Under the pieces are notes generated by a model. It was not told where the DNA came from. It saw only the letters and a program-made list of their open reading frames with translations, and did not search any database. A program made the position numbers and the translations under genes. DNA of 36,933 nucleotides from Morganella psychrotolerans (GTDB lineage: Bacteria > Pseudomonadota > Gammaproteobacteria > Enterobacterales > Enterobacteriaceae). This document shows positions 23,949 through 32,111 of this stretch, one piece after another. The stretch lies in contig NZ_LZEX01000015.1 in the NCBI RefSeq assembly GCF_001676055.1, positions 1 through 36,933 of the forward strand, read 5' to 3'. The stretch's first letter is position 1. Every line of letters begins with the position of its first letter.

Positions 23949-23977
23949 TTCGTCACCGTTCCCCATCATCGTAAAAT
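23949..23977 (+). promoter_or_regulatory. Promoter of the TTCGTCAGCGG family
   Basis: TTCGTC (23949-23954), continuing ACCG, is 17 bp before TAAAAT (23972-23977). The start at 24072 is about 95 bp away, leaving a leader of about 85 bases. Confidence 0.6.
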
Positions 23978-24071
23978 AACGGCCTCATAGGTTAGCTATG
24001 CCATCTTTGCTGCTTTTTCTACACCTATATGGCTCGCGTTATCAGTGATTATCTAAACCCAGGACAACAGT

Positions 24072-24419
24072 GTGACTCAGTTTGTTAATTTGCGCGGTAA
24101 GCGATTGGCTTTTTCCGCCAAAGATTCATCTTCTATCCCTCCCGGTGCTTCAGGTCTTATTTATCCTAAAGACTCAGGGTTTATCATTACCGATGAGACA
24201 GGCATTGAACGCCTTTTTATTGAGCACGACAGGGCCACAGGGGTCTCCTGGTTTTTAAAAGTTAGCCGTCGTGGCGTCCGCCGTTGGTTTGAGCCAACTA
24301 ACGATGACACGCTCAAAGAATTCGGGTTAGACACCCTTGACTATACCGCCTCAATCATCCTTGCCGGGCGTGTCCACCAGCAATGTAAAAAATACCTTTC
24401 AACGATACAGGCACGATAA
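24072..24419 (+). CDS. Hypothetical protein, 115 aa, GTG start
   Basis: An AGGACAACA region precedes a GTG at 24072. The product is soluble and basic with a WFLKVSRRGVRRWFEP segment that may bind nucleic acid. Family unknown. It is a single-gene unit, between the promoter at 23949 and the next promoter at 24482. Confidence 0.7.
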   Translation: MTQFVNLRGKRLAFSAKDSSSIPPGASGLIYPKDSGFIITDETGIERLFIEHDRATGVSWFLKVSRRGVRRWFEPTNDDTLKEFGLDTLDYTASIILAGRVHQQCKKYLSTIQAR

Positions 24420-24481
24420 AACATCAGGTAAACAGCCCAGAACAAGCAAAAAATGAAGGCGTTTCGATCTCCTTTACGTTC

Positions 24482-24509
24482 TTTGTCAGCGGTAGTTGCA
24501 TGAGACAAT
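24482..24509 (+). promoter_or_regulatory. Promoter of the TTCGTCAGCGG family
   Basis: TTTGTC (24482-24487) continuing AGCGG is 16 bp before GACAAT (24504-24509), 31 bp before the ATG at 24540. It leads a long run of overlapping small genes. Confidence 0.55.
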
Positions 24510-24539
24510 TAACGCATTCGAAACTGCTTAGGAAGAGTC

Positions 24540-24665
24540 ATGGGTAAATTTAAACATTGGTTAAAGCTGGTGGTCTACCGCTTTACATTGAGCAACGACG
24601 AACTTTCGAAGTGCCTGGCTGATCGCCGGAGCATGGATGAGTTTCGCCGCAAGGCTCTGATGTGA
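24540..24665 (+). CDS. Small basic protein, 41 aa
   Basis: AGGAAGAG lies just before the ATG at 24540. The 41-residue product is basic and starts with a hydrophobic-aromatic segment (KHWLKLVVYRF). Its TGA overlaps the GTG of the following gene (ATGTGA), a typical coupling arrangement. The good leader and position directly behind a promoter support it despite its size. Confidence 0.6.
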   Translation: MGKFKHWLKLVVYRFTLSNDELSKCLADRRSMDEFRRKALM

Positions 24666-24901
24666 AACAGCGCATGAAACTCCATGAGCTCGCTGGTGGT
24701 CGTTGCAATGAAGATGGCGGAGAGGGAATCCCGTTAACATTCCAAGGTATCCGTCTGAAAGCTTATCAACCTGCCGAGGTGACTATTCTTGCCTCACGAT
24801 CTACAGGCTCCAACGTTGTAGACCTTAGCACGCGCCGAAAGCGTCGTGACCTGGTCAATGTCATTTCACACTCGTCGCACCAAAAGCGTTGCGGTCAATA
24901 G
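24662..24901 (+). CDS. Hypothetical basic protein, 79 aa
   Basis: The GTG at 24662 overlaps the TGA of the preceding small gene. The product is soluble, with a Gly-rich N-terminus and a strongly basic C-terminus (STRRKRRDLVN). No family recognised. The next gene starts 26 bp later. Confidence 0.55.
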   Translation: MKQRMKLHELAGGRCNEDGGEGIPLTFQGIRLKAYQPAEVTILASRSTGSNVVDLSTRRKRRDLVNVISHSSHQKRCGQ

Positions 24902-24926
24902 TCCATATTTAAATAAGGGATTTCCA

Positions 24927-25697
24927 ATGTCCACCATGCAACACGCGAAAGTTAGCTCCCATTCTATCAAGCCCGTTTTCACCGAAACCTGTAAATCATT
25001 TGTAAGCGTTTATGGAGTTTTAATGCTGGTTGTTCCGGCCTTAATTGGAGGGGGATTACTTTCCCTGATGATGCAGAGACTCTCAATGGCCGATATTGGT
25101 TTCTTCATCCTTCAACCCGTATTCATTGCCTCACTGGTGATGATGACGCTGACCCATCAAAAGATCACTGGCAAAAGACTGCCTGTGAAAAACCACATCC
25201 GTAACCTGCTAGTGACTTTGTTTGCCGGTGTTATTGCCACATTCTTGTTGGTGTTTGCGCTTTGGTGCTTCAGCCTTTATATGCCAACGGCCAGCGCTGC
25301 CGCAGGTAACACTCAGGTTCCAGTCCCGTTAGTAATGGATCCTGTCTCCCAGCCACAAGGCTCCCTGTCGTTATTCCCGGTCTACTTCAACATGTACAGC
25401 CTGGTGACGTTCACAACCTTTATCATCCTGCCCATGATGCTAATGTTCATCGGGACTGTGGTGCGCTGTGAGAGCTCATTATTTCGTAACTTCAAAACGG
25501 TCTTCTTGGCAGTATTTCGCAACGTGAGCATTATGATTATCATCGCCATGCTTTCACTTGCCGTGCTCGCTCTGTGGTCGTATACGTCACTCAACAGTGA
25601 CTGGTTGGTGTTTTCTTCCATCGTTCCCATCGCGCTATTAACCGCTGTTATCCAACGTATTGCCGCGCTGTCTTTGCCTGTCGAAATTAAACTATGA
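24927..25697 (+). CDS. Hypothetical polytopic membrane protein, 256 aa
   Basis: About five to six hydrophobic segments: near residues 29-50, 56-75, 90-114, 149-175, 195-215 and 220-240. A Pro/Gln-rich loop of about 35 residues lies between the third and fourth. TAAGGGA precedes the ATG at 24927; the upstream open frame from 24846 has no ribosome site. The gene ends four bases into an ATGAGG that leads the next gene. Family unknown; a transport or conjugation-related role cannot be excluded. Confidence 0.75.
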   Translation: MSTMQHAKVSSHSIKPVFTETCKSFVSVYGVLMLVVPALIGGGLLSLMMQRLSMADIGFFILQPVFIASLVMMTLTHQKITGKRLPVKNHIRNLLVTLFAGVIATFLLVFALWCFSLYMPTASAAAGNTQVPVPLVMDPVSQPQGSLSLFPVYFNMYSLVTFTTFIILPMMLMFIGTVVRCESSLFRNFKTVFLAVFRNVSIMIIIAMLSLAVLALWSYTSLNSDWLVFSSIVPIALLTAVIQRIAALSLPVEIKL

Positions 25698-25705
25698 GGT
25701 TAACC

Positions 25706-26128
25706 ATGAAACTCCCCATCGCTACATTAATAATCATAATGCTGTCTCTGGGCTTTGCCACAGCAAAAGCCGCGCCTTTGCCTAACGAAGCCATCGGCGA
25801 AATTGCAGGCTCACACGGTGCTGTACTGACCTCAATTGCTGAGTGCCGAGCGTACATTGAAAGCCCAAGTTCGCGAGGCCAAGAGGTAGCCCTTAAAATG
25901 CAGCAGGCGTTACATAAAGCGCTCGGTGCCGAAGAAAGCACTGATGAAAGAGCGCAGGCCATGACAGAAAAAATGCGTGAAAATATTGAGCAATTCACCG
26001 GCCAGCTGAAAACTCAGTTTGATGAGATCGGGGCAGGCCCAGATTTTCGCCGTGAGAAGTGCGAGCAATTGATTGCCGGGAGCATTGCGCGCGCCGAGCA
26101 AGTAGACATCAAATACGGAGTTAAATGA
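25706..26128 (+). CDS. Exported hypothetical protein, 140 aa
   Basis: A signal peptide is visible: MKLPIATLIIIMLSLGFATAKA with likely cleavage before AP. GAGG sits about 5 bp before the ATG at 25706, and an ATG at 25694 overlaps the preceding gene. The mature part of about 118 residues is helical and charged with two Cys (SIAEC and REKC) that may pair. It ends in an overlap with the gene at 26125. Confidence 0.7.
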   Translation: MKLPIATLIIIMLSLGFATAKAAPLPNEAIGEIAGSHGAVLTSIAECRAYIESPSSRGQEVALKMQQALHKALGAEESTDERAQAMTEKMRENIEQFTGQLKTQFDEIGAGPDFRREKCEQLIAGSIARAEQVDIKYGVK

Positions 26129-26643
26129 TGGTGTACGTGCTGATCGCCATTATCGTGATTTTGCTCCGTTTTCTTTATGTTCTGGACAATAATAACCGCA
26201 CCTACCTTTGGAAATTGACCAATAAAATGATTGTCATGAGTGACTCACTTAATATTGTGACATCACCTCATCATCTTGGTTCGATACCAGTATTAATCCT
26301 AACGTTGGTTAAAAACCTTGAGCACAACCGAGCTGCGGCCATTGCCTATCTGCAACTGAATATTCCGAACAGTCCTGAAGCCAATACAATCGCATGCGAA
26401 CTTCGATATACGCAGGCCAGTGCTAAGCAAGGCTTATGCCGAGTCGTCGTTTTGCTCGTAGATCTGGAACGCAAAGGGCAGAACGTTTGTCGACTAGTGG
26501 ATGCGTTACGAGTGACGGATTTGGATGCAGATGACGTGTATACCGCTTTGGACGAACGGTACCCATCAGGTGGGCAACACACTCCGTTACTACTTTTAAG
26601 TGACTCGATCCCTGGGCACTGGGATTTAGGTGGTAAGAAATGA
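26125..26643 (+). CDS. Hypothetical protein with N-terminal membrane helix, 172 aa
   Basis: It starts in the overlap TAAATGATG with the exported-protein gene. An N-terminal hydrophobic helix (residues 2-19) is followed by a soluble helical domain of about 150 residues. No known motif. It overlaps the next gene by 4 bp, in the same coupled operon. Confidence 0.7.
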   Translation: MMVYVLIAIIVILLRFLYVLDNNNRTYLWKLTNKMIVMSDSLNIVTSPHHLGSIPVLILTLVKNLEHNRAAAIAYLQLNIPNSPEANTIACELRYTQASAKQGLCRVVVLLVDLERKGQNVCRLVDALRVTDLDADDVYTALDERYPSGGQHTPLLLLSDSIPGHWDLGGKK

Positions 26644-27203
26644 ATAAGTTTCGTATTACTCATACCTACGCAATTCGGAAAGATGATTTTTACGCGATTG
26701 AAACCACAATGAGTTTGCGTCAGGTCAATATGGCTGTTGCTTATCTTCAGTTTATGCACTTCAACCTTCCGTCCTTCAACTTCCTTAATGACGGGCTGTG
26801 TGAGCTGGATGTCATCGTGTTAATGCACCGCATCTACGGCGCGTATGTCATTACTGATCGTACCGCTATCGAGGCGGAAGTTGATCTCTATGTTAACTGG
26901 GAACAGCAGCTGTGCCAGATTCAAAAAATACTCCCCGAAATACATGAGATAGCAAGACCCGGCGTGAATGAAAGTATCCTGTTCCACTTGTGGGAAATGG
27001 GTAACCGGATCCTCCCGATGCTCAAGCAGACTAACACCGCTCTGCATGATGAAGCCATGCTTCAGCTACCGCGCATCGACAGAGTGCTCAAAGGAACCGC
27101 AGTTGACTCGGCCTGGGGTTGGTGTTCTTTCGACGGCGAACCTTGTGGTGGTAATGTCTATACCAAGCAATCAACTCCGGATTTACTCGTGAGGATTTTT
27201 TGA
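26640..27203 (+). CDS. Hypothetical soluble protein, 187 aa
   Basis: It starts in an ATGA overlap and ends in a TGATG overlap with a small gene. The product is soluble with a helical core, many aromatic residues and three Cys (WGWCSFDGEPC near the C-terminus). No domain recognised. Confidence 0.7.
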   Translation: MNKFRITHTYAIRKDDFYAIETTMSLRQVNMAVAYLQFMHFNLPSFNFLNDGLCELDVIVLMHRIYGAYVITDRTAIEAEVDLYVNWEQQLCQIQKILPEIHEIARPGVNESILFHLWEMGNRILPMLKQTNTALHDEAMLQLPRIDRVLKGTAVDSAWGWCSFDGEPCGGNVYTKQSTPDLLVRIF

Positions 27204-27301
27204 TGAATCGACTCGGTGAGCTACCAAATGGTGCTGTTTGGCCGCACTTGCTTAATGTTATTCAGCGTGATGTTTATGCCCAATTCGGTGGAGAATCATG
27301 A
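27203..27301 (+). CDS. Small protein, 32 aa, overlapping both neighbours
   Basis: The ATG at 27203 overlaps the previous stop and the TGA overlaps the ATG of the next gene at 27298. The product begins MNRLGELPNG and is soluble. A GAGG element 10 bp upstream inside the previous gene can serve as ribosome site. Such tight overlap on both sides suggests a real coupled gene, although it may only be a reinitiation leader. Confidence 0.5.
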   Translation: MNRLGELPNGAVWPHLLNVIQRDVYAQFGGES

Positions 27302-27651
27302 ACATTAAAAAACTGTTTGCAGTAAAAAAACCTTGTACAAATTGCCCCTTCAGAAAGGTGGGAGGGATCTCGCTGGCAGAAGGGCGCTTGGATGACATTA
27401 AACGCACATTGCTTTCATCAGACCAAGAGGTTTTCTTCTGTCACAAGACGACCTACCAGGGTAGTGCAGACGACATGGAAGAAGGGCAGTATCAGCCATC
27501 AGGCCGCGAATCCTACTGTATGGGGGCTATGGCTTGGCTCTATGTCAACTGCCGTCTAAACCTCGCCACCCGATTAGGCATACTTCAAGGCAGTGTTACC
27601 ATTGAGGAACTGGAAATAGCGACAAAGACCATCAACACGACAACGCCATAA
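27298..27651 (+). CDS. CPFR-motif Cys/His protein, DUF6283-like, 117 aa
   Basis: A PCTNCPFRKVG motif near residues 12-22, a CHKTT segment near 50 and SYCMG near 75 give a C-x2-C ... CH ... C pattern. It recalls DUF6283-like proteins with CPFR or CPWR motifs, which may bind a metal or Fe-S cluster. Function unknown. GGTGGAG precedes the ATG, which overlaps the preceding small gene. It is the last gene of the 24540-27651 operon. Confidence 0.6.
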   Translation: MNIKKLFAVKKPCTNCPFRKVGGISLAEGRLDDIKRTLLSSDQEVFFCHKTTYQGSADDMEEGQYQPSGRESYCMGAMAWLYVNCRLNLATRLGILQGSVTIEELEIATKTINTTTP

Positions 27652-27686
27652 TAAAACGTTGCACAATAAACCACCCTTTTGTGTAG

Positions 27687-27753
27687 GTTAAACCTGCAAG
27701 AATTGGCTATATGCTCTACATCCTAGCCTAAATAATCTTCTTACAGGTTTAAC
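27687..27753. promoter_or_regulatory. Widely spaced inverted repeat upstream of the GNAT gene
   Basis: GTTAAACCTG (27687-27696) and CAGGTTTAAC (27744-27753) are exact inverted copies 47 bp apart, the second ending one base before the ATG at 27755. The region between is AT-rich and may hold a promoter (TATATG near 27708). They could be two operator half-sites or a leader hairpin masking the start. Confidence 0.45.
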
Positions 27754-27754
27754 G

Positions 27755-28695
27755 ATGATCTCCCTACTTCATGCAACTTCCCCACTGCTTTGCAGCGATA
27801 TTAAGCATGCTCTAGACTCCCTAAACATGCATCACCGTGCTGTTCGCCTAGCTGATTCAAACGGCGTTGTGTCATTATTTAGTCTTCACCCAGTATCTGA
27901 AAACGTCATCTCCCATTCTTTGGGAGAGTGTTCGGATCCTGTATCTGAATATCTAAAGCTTACCCCCCAACTTCTTGAATTTGAGCAGGCCGGAAAAACC
28001 GTTCTTACCCATATTAAATCGGACAACCTGCCAGCCGTGGCCGCTGCGTTGAATGTTGGATTCAGTTCAAGTGGATTGATTGCGTTTAAAGATCCTAACG
28101 GCTCTGATGTTGATGTGGTTGAACTACAATTCACAAGTCCTAAATCTGTTCAAAAATCCTTCACTCCATTTCCTAAAGAAGGGCTGTCCGATGGAGTGCT
28201 AACACTACGCGTTTCTTCCCGGCCAGATGGAACTCGAATGTTCCAAGATCACCACGACTCTATTACTCGATTTTGGTCTATCTATCCTGACATTCCATTT
28301 TCTCAGTTTGATAAAGACTGTCGCTTAGCTGGACTGTATTGGTTGCTGGGAAAAAAATGATGCTCTCGATTTTTGAAAATAAAACGCAAGAACTAATAGG
28401 AAGAATCAGCCTTCGGCCTGTAGTTCCCCCCAACGTAGGTGATGTTGGCTACGGTGTCTACTCAGGCTTTCGAGGCAAAGGTTATGCTTCCTTAGCTCTA
28501 AAGATGTTTTCAGAGTGGCTCATGACTGAGGGGGGGTTCTATCGTCTGGAGTTAGGCGTTAAACCCGAAAACGTGGCCTCCAAAAAAGTCGCACTGAAAG
28601 CAGGCTACATTCATGAAGGTGTCAGTAAAACCCGTCTAATTAATCAGGATGGTACTTTCAGTGATCAACTGAGTTACGTAAAAACAAAACCCTGA
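27755..28695 (+). CDS. GNAT acetyltransferase with degenerate second GNAT half, split at an A7 tract
   Basis: Frame one (27755-28360) ends GGA AAA AAA TGA; the frame one base back carries on to 28695. Joined, the protein is about 313 aa and its C-terminal part is a RimJ-like GNAT: LTLRVSSRPDGTRMFQDH, then TQELIGRISL, VGYGVYSGFRGKGYA (acetyl-CoA loop) and LGVKPENVASKKVALKAGY. Residues about 70-120 resemble the end of another GNAT (HIKSDNLPAVAAALNVGF), so it may be a tandem form. The A7 tract gives A-AAA-AAA in the frame used for -1 slippage, just before the stop. The alternative is a lost A. Substrate unknown. Confidence 0.6.
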
Positions 28696-28725
28696 AGTAA
28701 TAATTTATCCATATAAGTGAATATC

Positions 28726-30161
28726 ATGAAAGAAGATTTCTTGAGCTATATCGAGTCTCGTGTTGATGGTGAATGTGTGTTCAGAGCAAAACGTCTGCCT
28801 GATAACGTCAGTGCTTTTCGCCGTAGGAAAATTAAAGGGATTTTTAGGCCAAATTCATTCATTGATCTCCAGCAGATTGTGATCGGCGCAAATGAGTTTC
28901 CAGGAACCCGATTGCACCCTGTAAGTGTTGGGTATAACTGGGGACTTGGTTCTAAGAAGGATCTTGCTGATGGTAGCTACCTTGTTGAACTACAAAAATT
29001 AAATACAGTACGAAAAATTGATACTGACCAAGGCTGGGCAATTATTGAGCCTGGCGTGACTCAAGGTGAGCTGTCTGAGCTGTTAATTGGCACCCCAAAA
29101 ATGTTAAACATAACAGCGTCTTCTGCTCACTCTAGCTTCCTCGGCAACTCGCTGGATAGAGGGGTAGGGCTTCGTCACCAACGGACTGAAGACCTTGTTG
29201 GCATTGAAGTTCTATTGCCAACGGGAAAAGTTATTCGCGTTGGCTGGTGGCCCAGCCATGTTGAAACGCCTGTGTATTCACATGGTGTTGGGCCCTCGCT
29301 GGTACAATTCTTTGCTCAGTCGAGTTTTGGGATCATCACGGCGGGAGTAATCAAACTCCATAACCGCCCTGAAAGCACCAATGTAGTTCGATTTAACTTC
29401 AGCCGGAAATTGCTTTCACCAGCAATACAGCTGTTGAAAAAGTGGGTAGCCAATGGGCTCAGTAGTGGTGTATTGAAGATTTATGACACCACGGCCAATT
29501 CAACTTACGGGGGGGTAGTGACGGCTTATATACTGTCCACCTGTGTGTAGACGGCTTATCTGATGATGTCGTGCAGCGAGTTAGTTTGATCAAAAGGCTG
29601 TGCGAGTCTTCACAAGTGTTCACAAATGTGACATCCAATCCGGTCACCGAAGGTAATTACCCTGGGCCTGATGTAATCGCAAATTTAGTTGAAGCCGCGC
29701 ATGTTGGCGATACCTCACTAAATGACACTCTGCTTAGGAAAACGCTGGGGGCCGGTCATACCAAAATTGATGCTGGTGGCAATGGCTGGATCTTCTTCCT
29801 CCCGTTAATTCCTTTTACTTCTGATGCCTTGGAAATGGCCTATCAGTTGATTGATGAGGTTCACAAAGATACAGGAATTCTTTGTGGAGCTACGATCAAC
29901 GCCCTTAGCGGTGATGTAATTGACCTGGTCGTATCTATCGCTTTTAAGAAAACCGAGAAAGAGTCGGCGGATGCGTTAGCAGCCTTAAATAAGTTACATG
30001 AAAAATTTACGGCCAAAGGATTTATCCCGTACCGGCTGGGTGTTGAGCATGCCAAATGGGCATCACTAGTCACACCCGGCGAAGGTGAAAGATGCTTCGT
30101 TCGTGAATTAAAACAATTCATTGACCCCAATAATATTATCAGTAATGACCGATATTTATAG
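28726..30161 (+). pseudogene. VAO/PCMH-type flavin oxidase, frame broken at a G7 tract
   Basis: The first part (28726-29550) is the FAD-binding half of a vanillyl-alcohol oxidase/p-cresol methylhydroxylase-type enzyme: PVSVGYNWGLGSKK, WAIIEPGVTQGELSEL, SFLGNSLDRGVGLR and GIEVLLPTGKVIRVG. The substrate-binding half continues in another frame to 30161. The -1 shift lies at G7 (29509-29515); one more G would restore the frame through YTVHLCVDGLSDDV. The full enzyme would be about 480 aa. Family members oxidise para-substituted phenols. It is marked pseudogene because the frame is broken as read, but a sequence error or phase variation would make it functional. Confidence 0.7.
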
Positions 30162-30170
30162 GTGAGCAAA

Positions 30171-31325
30171 ATGCACGCAATCTCATTCGAATCATTGTTA
30201 CTTGATGCAAAAAAACTGGCGAAGGAAGTTTCTCCTGAAAGTCGAGCGTTCGAAGAACAGCGCCGGTTACCCACCGAGGTAGTTAACAAACTCAAAAGGA
30301 TCGGTGTATTTAGAATGAATTTCCCTATGGAATGGGGAGGACTGGAACTAACCTCACCTCAACAAACGCAGATTATTGAGCAGCTTGCGGTAGGTGATGC
30401 AGCTGTAGCTTGGTGTGCAATGATTGGTAGTGACTCTGGGATCTACTCAGGCTTTATAGAAGAGTCAGTGGCCCGCAACATGTTCACTGTTGACTCCATA
30501 ACAGCAGGTTGGATACATCCACAAGGGAAAGCTGAAATAGTGCCTGGTGGATATCGCGTTACTGGCCGCTGGCGGTTTGGTAGTGGATTAAGCCACTGCG
30601 ACATACTCAGCGCTGGGTGCTACGTTTACCAAAACGGAAATAAGCTCTTAGATGCACAAGGAGCGCCGATTTGGCGGGTTATGATGGCTAAACCAGATGA
30701 GTACGAATTGCTGGATAATTGGCACACAACAGGACTAGCAGCAAGTGGAAGTCGTGATTATTGCGCCAACGATTTGTTTATTCCTTTTGAACACAGCTTC
30801 AGTTTTAGTGAGCCGTATCGTAAAGGCCCTTTGCATGACGTTCCTGATGCGATCCTGCGCAATATGGCAGGGATACCTCTGGGGATGGCTCGCGCATCGC
30901 TGGACTATGCAATCAGCCTCGCCGAACACAAGTTCGACCGTTCATTGTCCGTTTCATGGAAAAACAGCTCACGCGTACAGATGGTCCTTGCACAGTCCGA
31001 AATTGCGCTCTATAGCGCCCGTAGCGCTGTATATTCCTCTCTAAGTGAGCAATGGGATAGTCTTACGGGTAAAGAGCCTCTAAGCGATATGCGGCGCATT
31101 ACTGTTGCCTTGGCAAGGCAGCAAGCGTTCGAAGTTTCCCGGCAAATTATCTCATCCCTTTATGACCTTGTTGGTGGGGCTTCGATCTATAAAAGAGAAA
31201 CCCCAATGGACAAATGGTTACGCGATAGCTACACCATGAATCAGCATGCGGTTGCCAGTGAATCGATTGTTCAGCAATGCGGGCAATATCTTCTCAATGG
31301 ACATTCAAACAACCTGTTCATTTAA
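30171..31325 (+). CDS. Acyl-CoA dehydrogenase-fold flavin monooxygenase, HsaA-like, 384 aa
   Basis: The protein has the acyl-CoA dehydrogenase fold of group D flavin monooxygenases (HsaA, DszC): a helical N-terminus (FFRMNFP-type region VFRMNFPMEWGGLEL), AVAWCAMIGSD, then YRVTGRWRFGSGLSHCD, and a helical C-terminus with LYDLVGGASIY. Such oxygenases use reduced flavin supplied by a separate reductase and hydroxylate aromatic or cyclic substrates. The Fre/LuxG-like reductase lies just downstream. GGTGAG precedes the ATG at 30171; a GTG at 30162 is an alternative. The substrate cannot be told. Confidence 0.75.
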   Translation: MHAISFESLLLDAKKLAKEVSPESRAFEEQRRLPTEVVNKLKRIGVFRMNFPMEWGGLELTSPQQTQIIEQLAVGDAAVAWCAMIGSDSGIYSGFIEESVARNMFTVDSITAGWIHPQGKAEIVPGGYRVTGRWRFGSGLSHCDILSAGCYVYQNGNKLLDAQGAPIWRVMMAKPDEYELLDNWHTTGLAASGSRDYCANDLFIPFEHSFSFSEPYRKGPLHDVPDAILRNMAGIPLGMARASLDYAISLAEHKFDRSLSVSWKNSSRVQMVLAQSEIALYSARSAVYSSLSEQWDSLTGKEPLSDMRRITVALARQQAFEVSRQIISSLYDLVGGASIYKRETPMDKWLRDSYTMNQHAVASESIVQQCGQYLLNGHSNNLFI

Positions 31326-31332
31326 TACGTAT

Positions 31333-31352
31333 AGGCTGGGTAATCCCAGCCT
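31333..31352 (+). other. Hairpin between monooxygenase and reductase genes
   Basis: AGGCTGGG (31333-31340) and CCCAGCCT (31345-31352) form a perfect 8-bp stem with a TAAT loop, without a T-run. It may stabilise the upstream message or adjust the ratio of the two proteins. Confidence 0.5.
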
Positions 31353-31368
31353 AAGCTGTGAGGTTGAA

Positions 31369-32037
31369 ATGACGACTGCTAGCATATCCAGTGTGAGCAA
31401 CTTAAATTCTTACATATGCCGAGTTGGGATGTTTTTTGATACGGAATTGAATTATATATCAGGTCAGTTCATCCATGTAACTTTGGAGTGCGGCCGCTCT
31501 GGGTACTTTTCAATAGCCTCTCCTGAAAGGGTAGGCCAAACAATCGAACTACATATTGCAGACACAGGAAAACCTGATAGTTTTCTGTCAAAACTACAAG
31601 TCGGTGATAAAGTCAGCGTTGCCGGTCCTATGGGGAATGCTTGGTTGCGGTTAGATACCTATAGACCAATCATCATTCTGGCATTTGGCTCGGGGTATTC
31701 TTATGCCCGCTCTATATTGCTTACTGAAGCATCTAATGACACGAACAGAAAAGTAAGCTTTTACTGGATTACTCAAACCGAAAAGGACTTTTATGAAAGG
31801 GACATGTTGGAGTCTCTACCAGAACGATTTTCAGTAAATTTACTTCACTTCCCTAAAGGAGAGGGAACAAACAAGAGTGTGATTAATGCATTGAAAAATA
31901 AAATAAAAGAACATCCTGCCATTGCAAACTACGATGTTTATTTGGTAGGAAAAAGGAGGGAGTGCTTGCTTATCAGGCAGGTTATCTGCTCTCGGTTCGG
32001 TGCAAATGTCACTCGCGTATATAGTGATTCCTTTTGA
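31369..32037 (+). CDS. Fre/LuxG-like NAD(P)H flavin reductase, 222 aa
   Basis: The layout is that of the Fre/LuxG family (about 230 aa): an FAD/FMN-binding beta-barrel with SGYFSIASPE (the RPFSIAS-type motif), GDKVSVAGPMGNAWLR, then the NAD-binding Rossmann half with ILAFGSGYSYARSIL, FYWITQTEKDFYERD and an ending like Fre (RVYSDSF). It would supply reduced flavin to the monooxygenase upstream. GAGG lies before the ATG at 31369; the frame extends further back but inside the monooxygenase gene. Confidence 0.8.
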   Translation: MTTASISSVSNLNSYICRVGMFFDTELNYISGQFIHVTLECGRSGYFSIASPERVGQTIELHIADTGKPDSFLSKLQVGDKVSVAGPMGNAWLRLDTYRPIIILAFGSGYSYARSILLTEASNDTNRKVSFYWITQTEKDFYERDMLESLPERFSVNLLHFPKGEGTNKSVINALKNKIKEHPAIANYDVYLVGKRRECLLIRQVICSRFGANVTRVYSDSF

Positions 32038-32111
32038 TATTATGCAATTAAAATTACCTCGTCGATGCATTATATCTCTTTACTTAGCATAGGTATTGAA
32101 TTTCTAAACGG

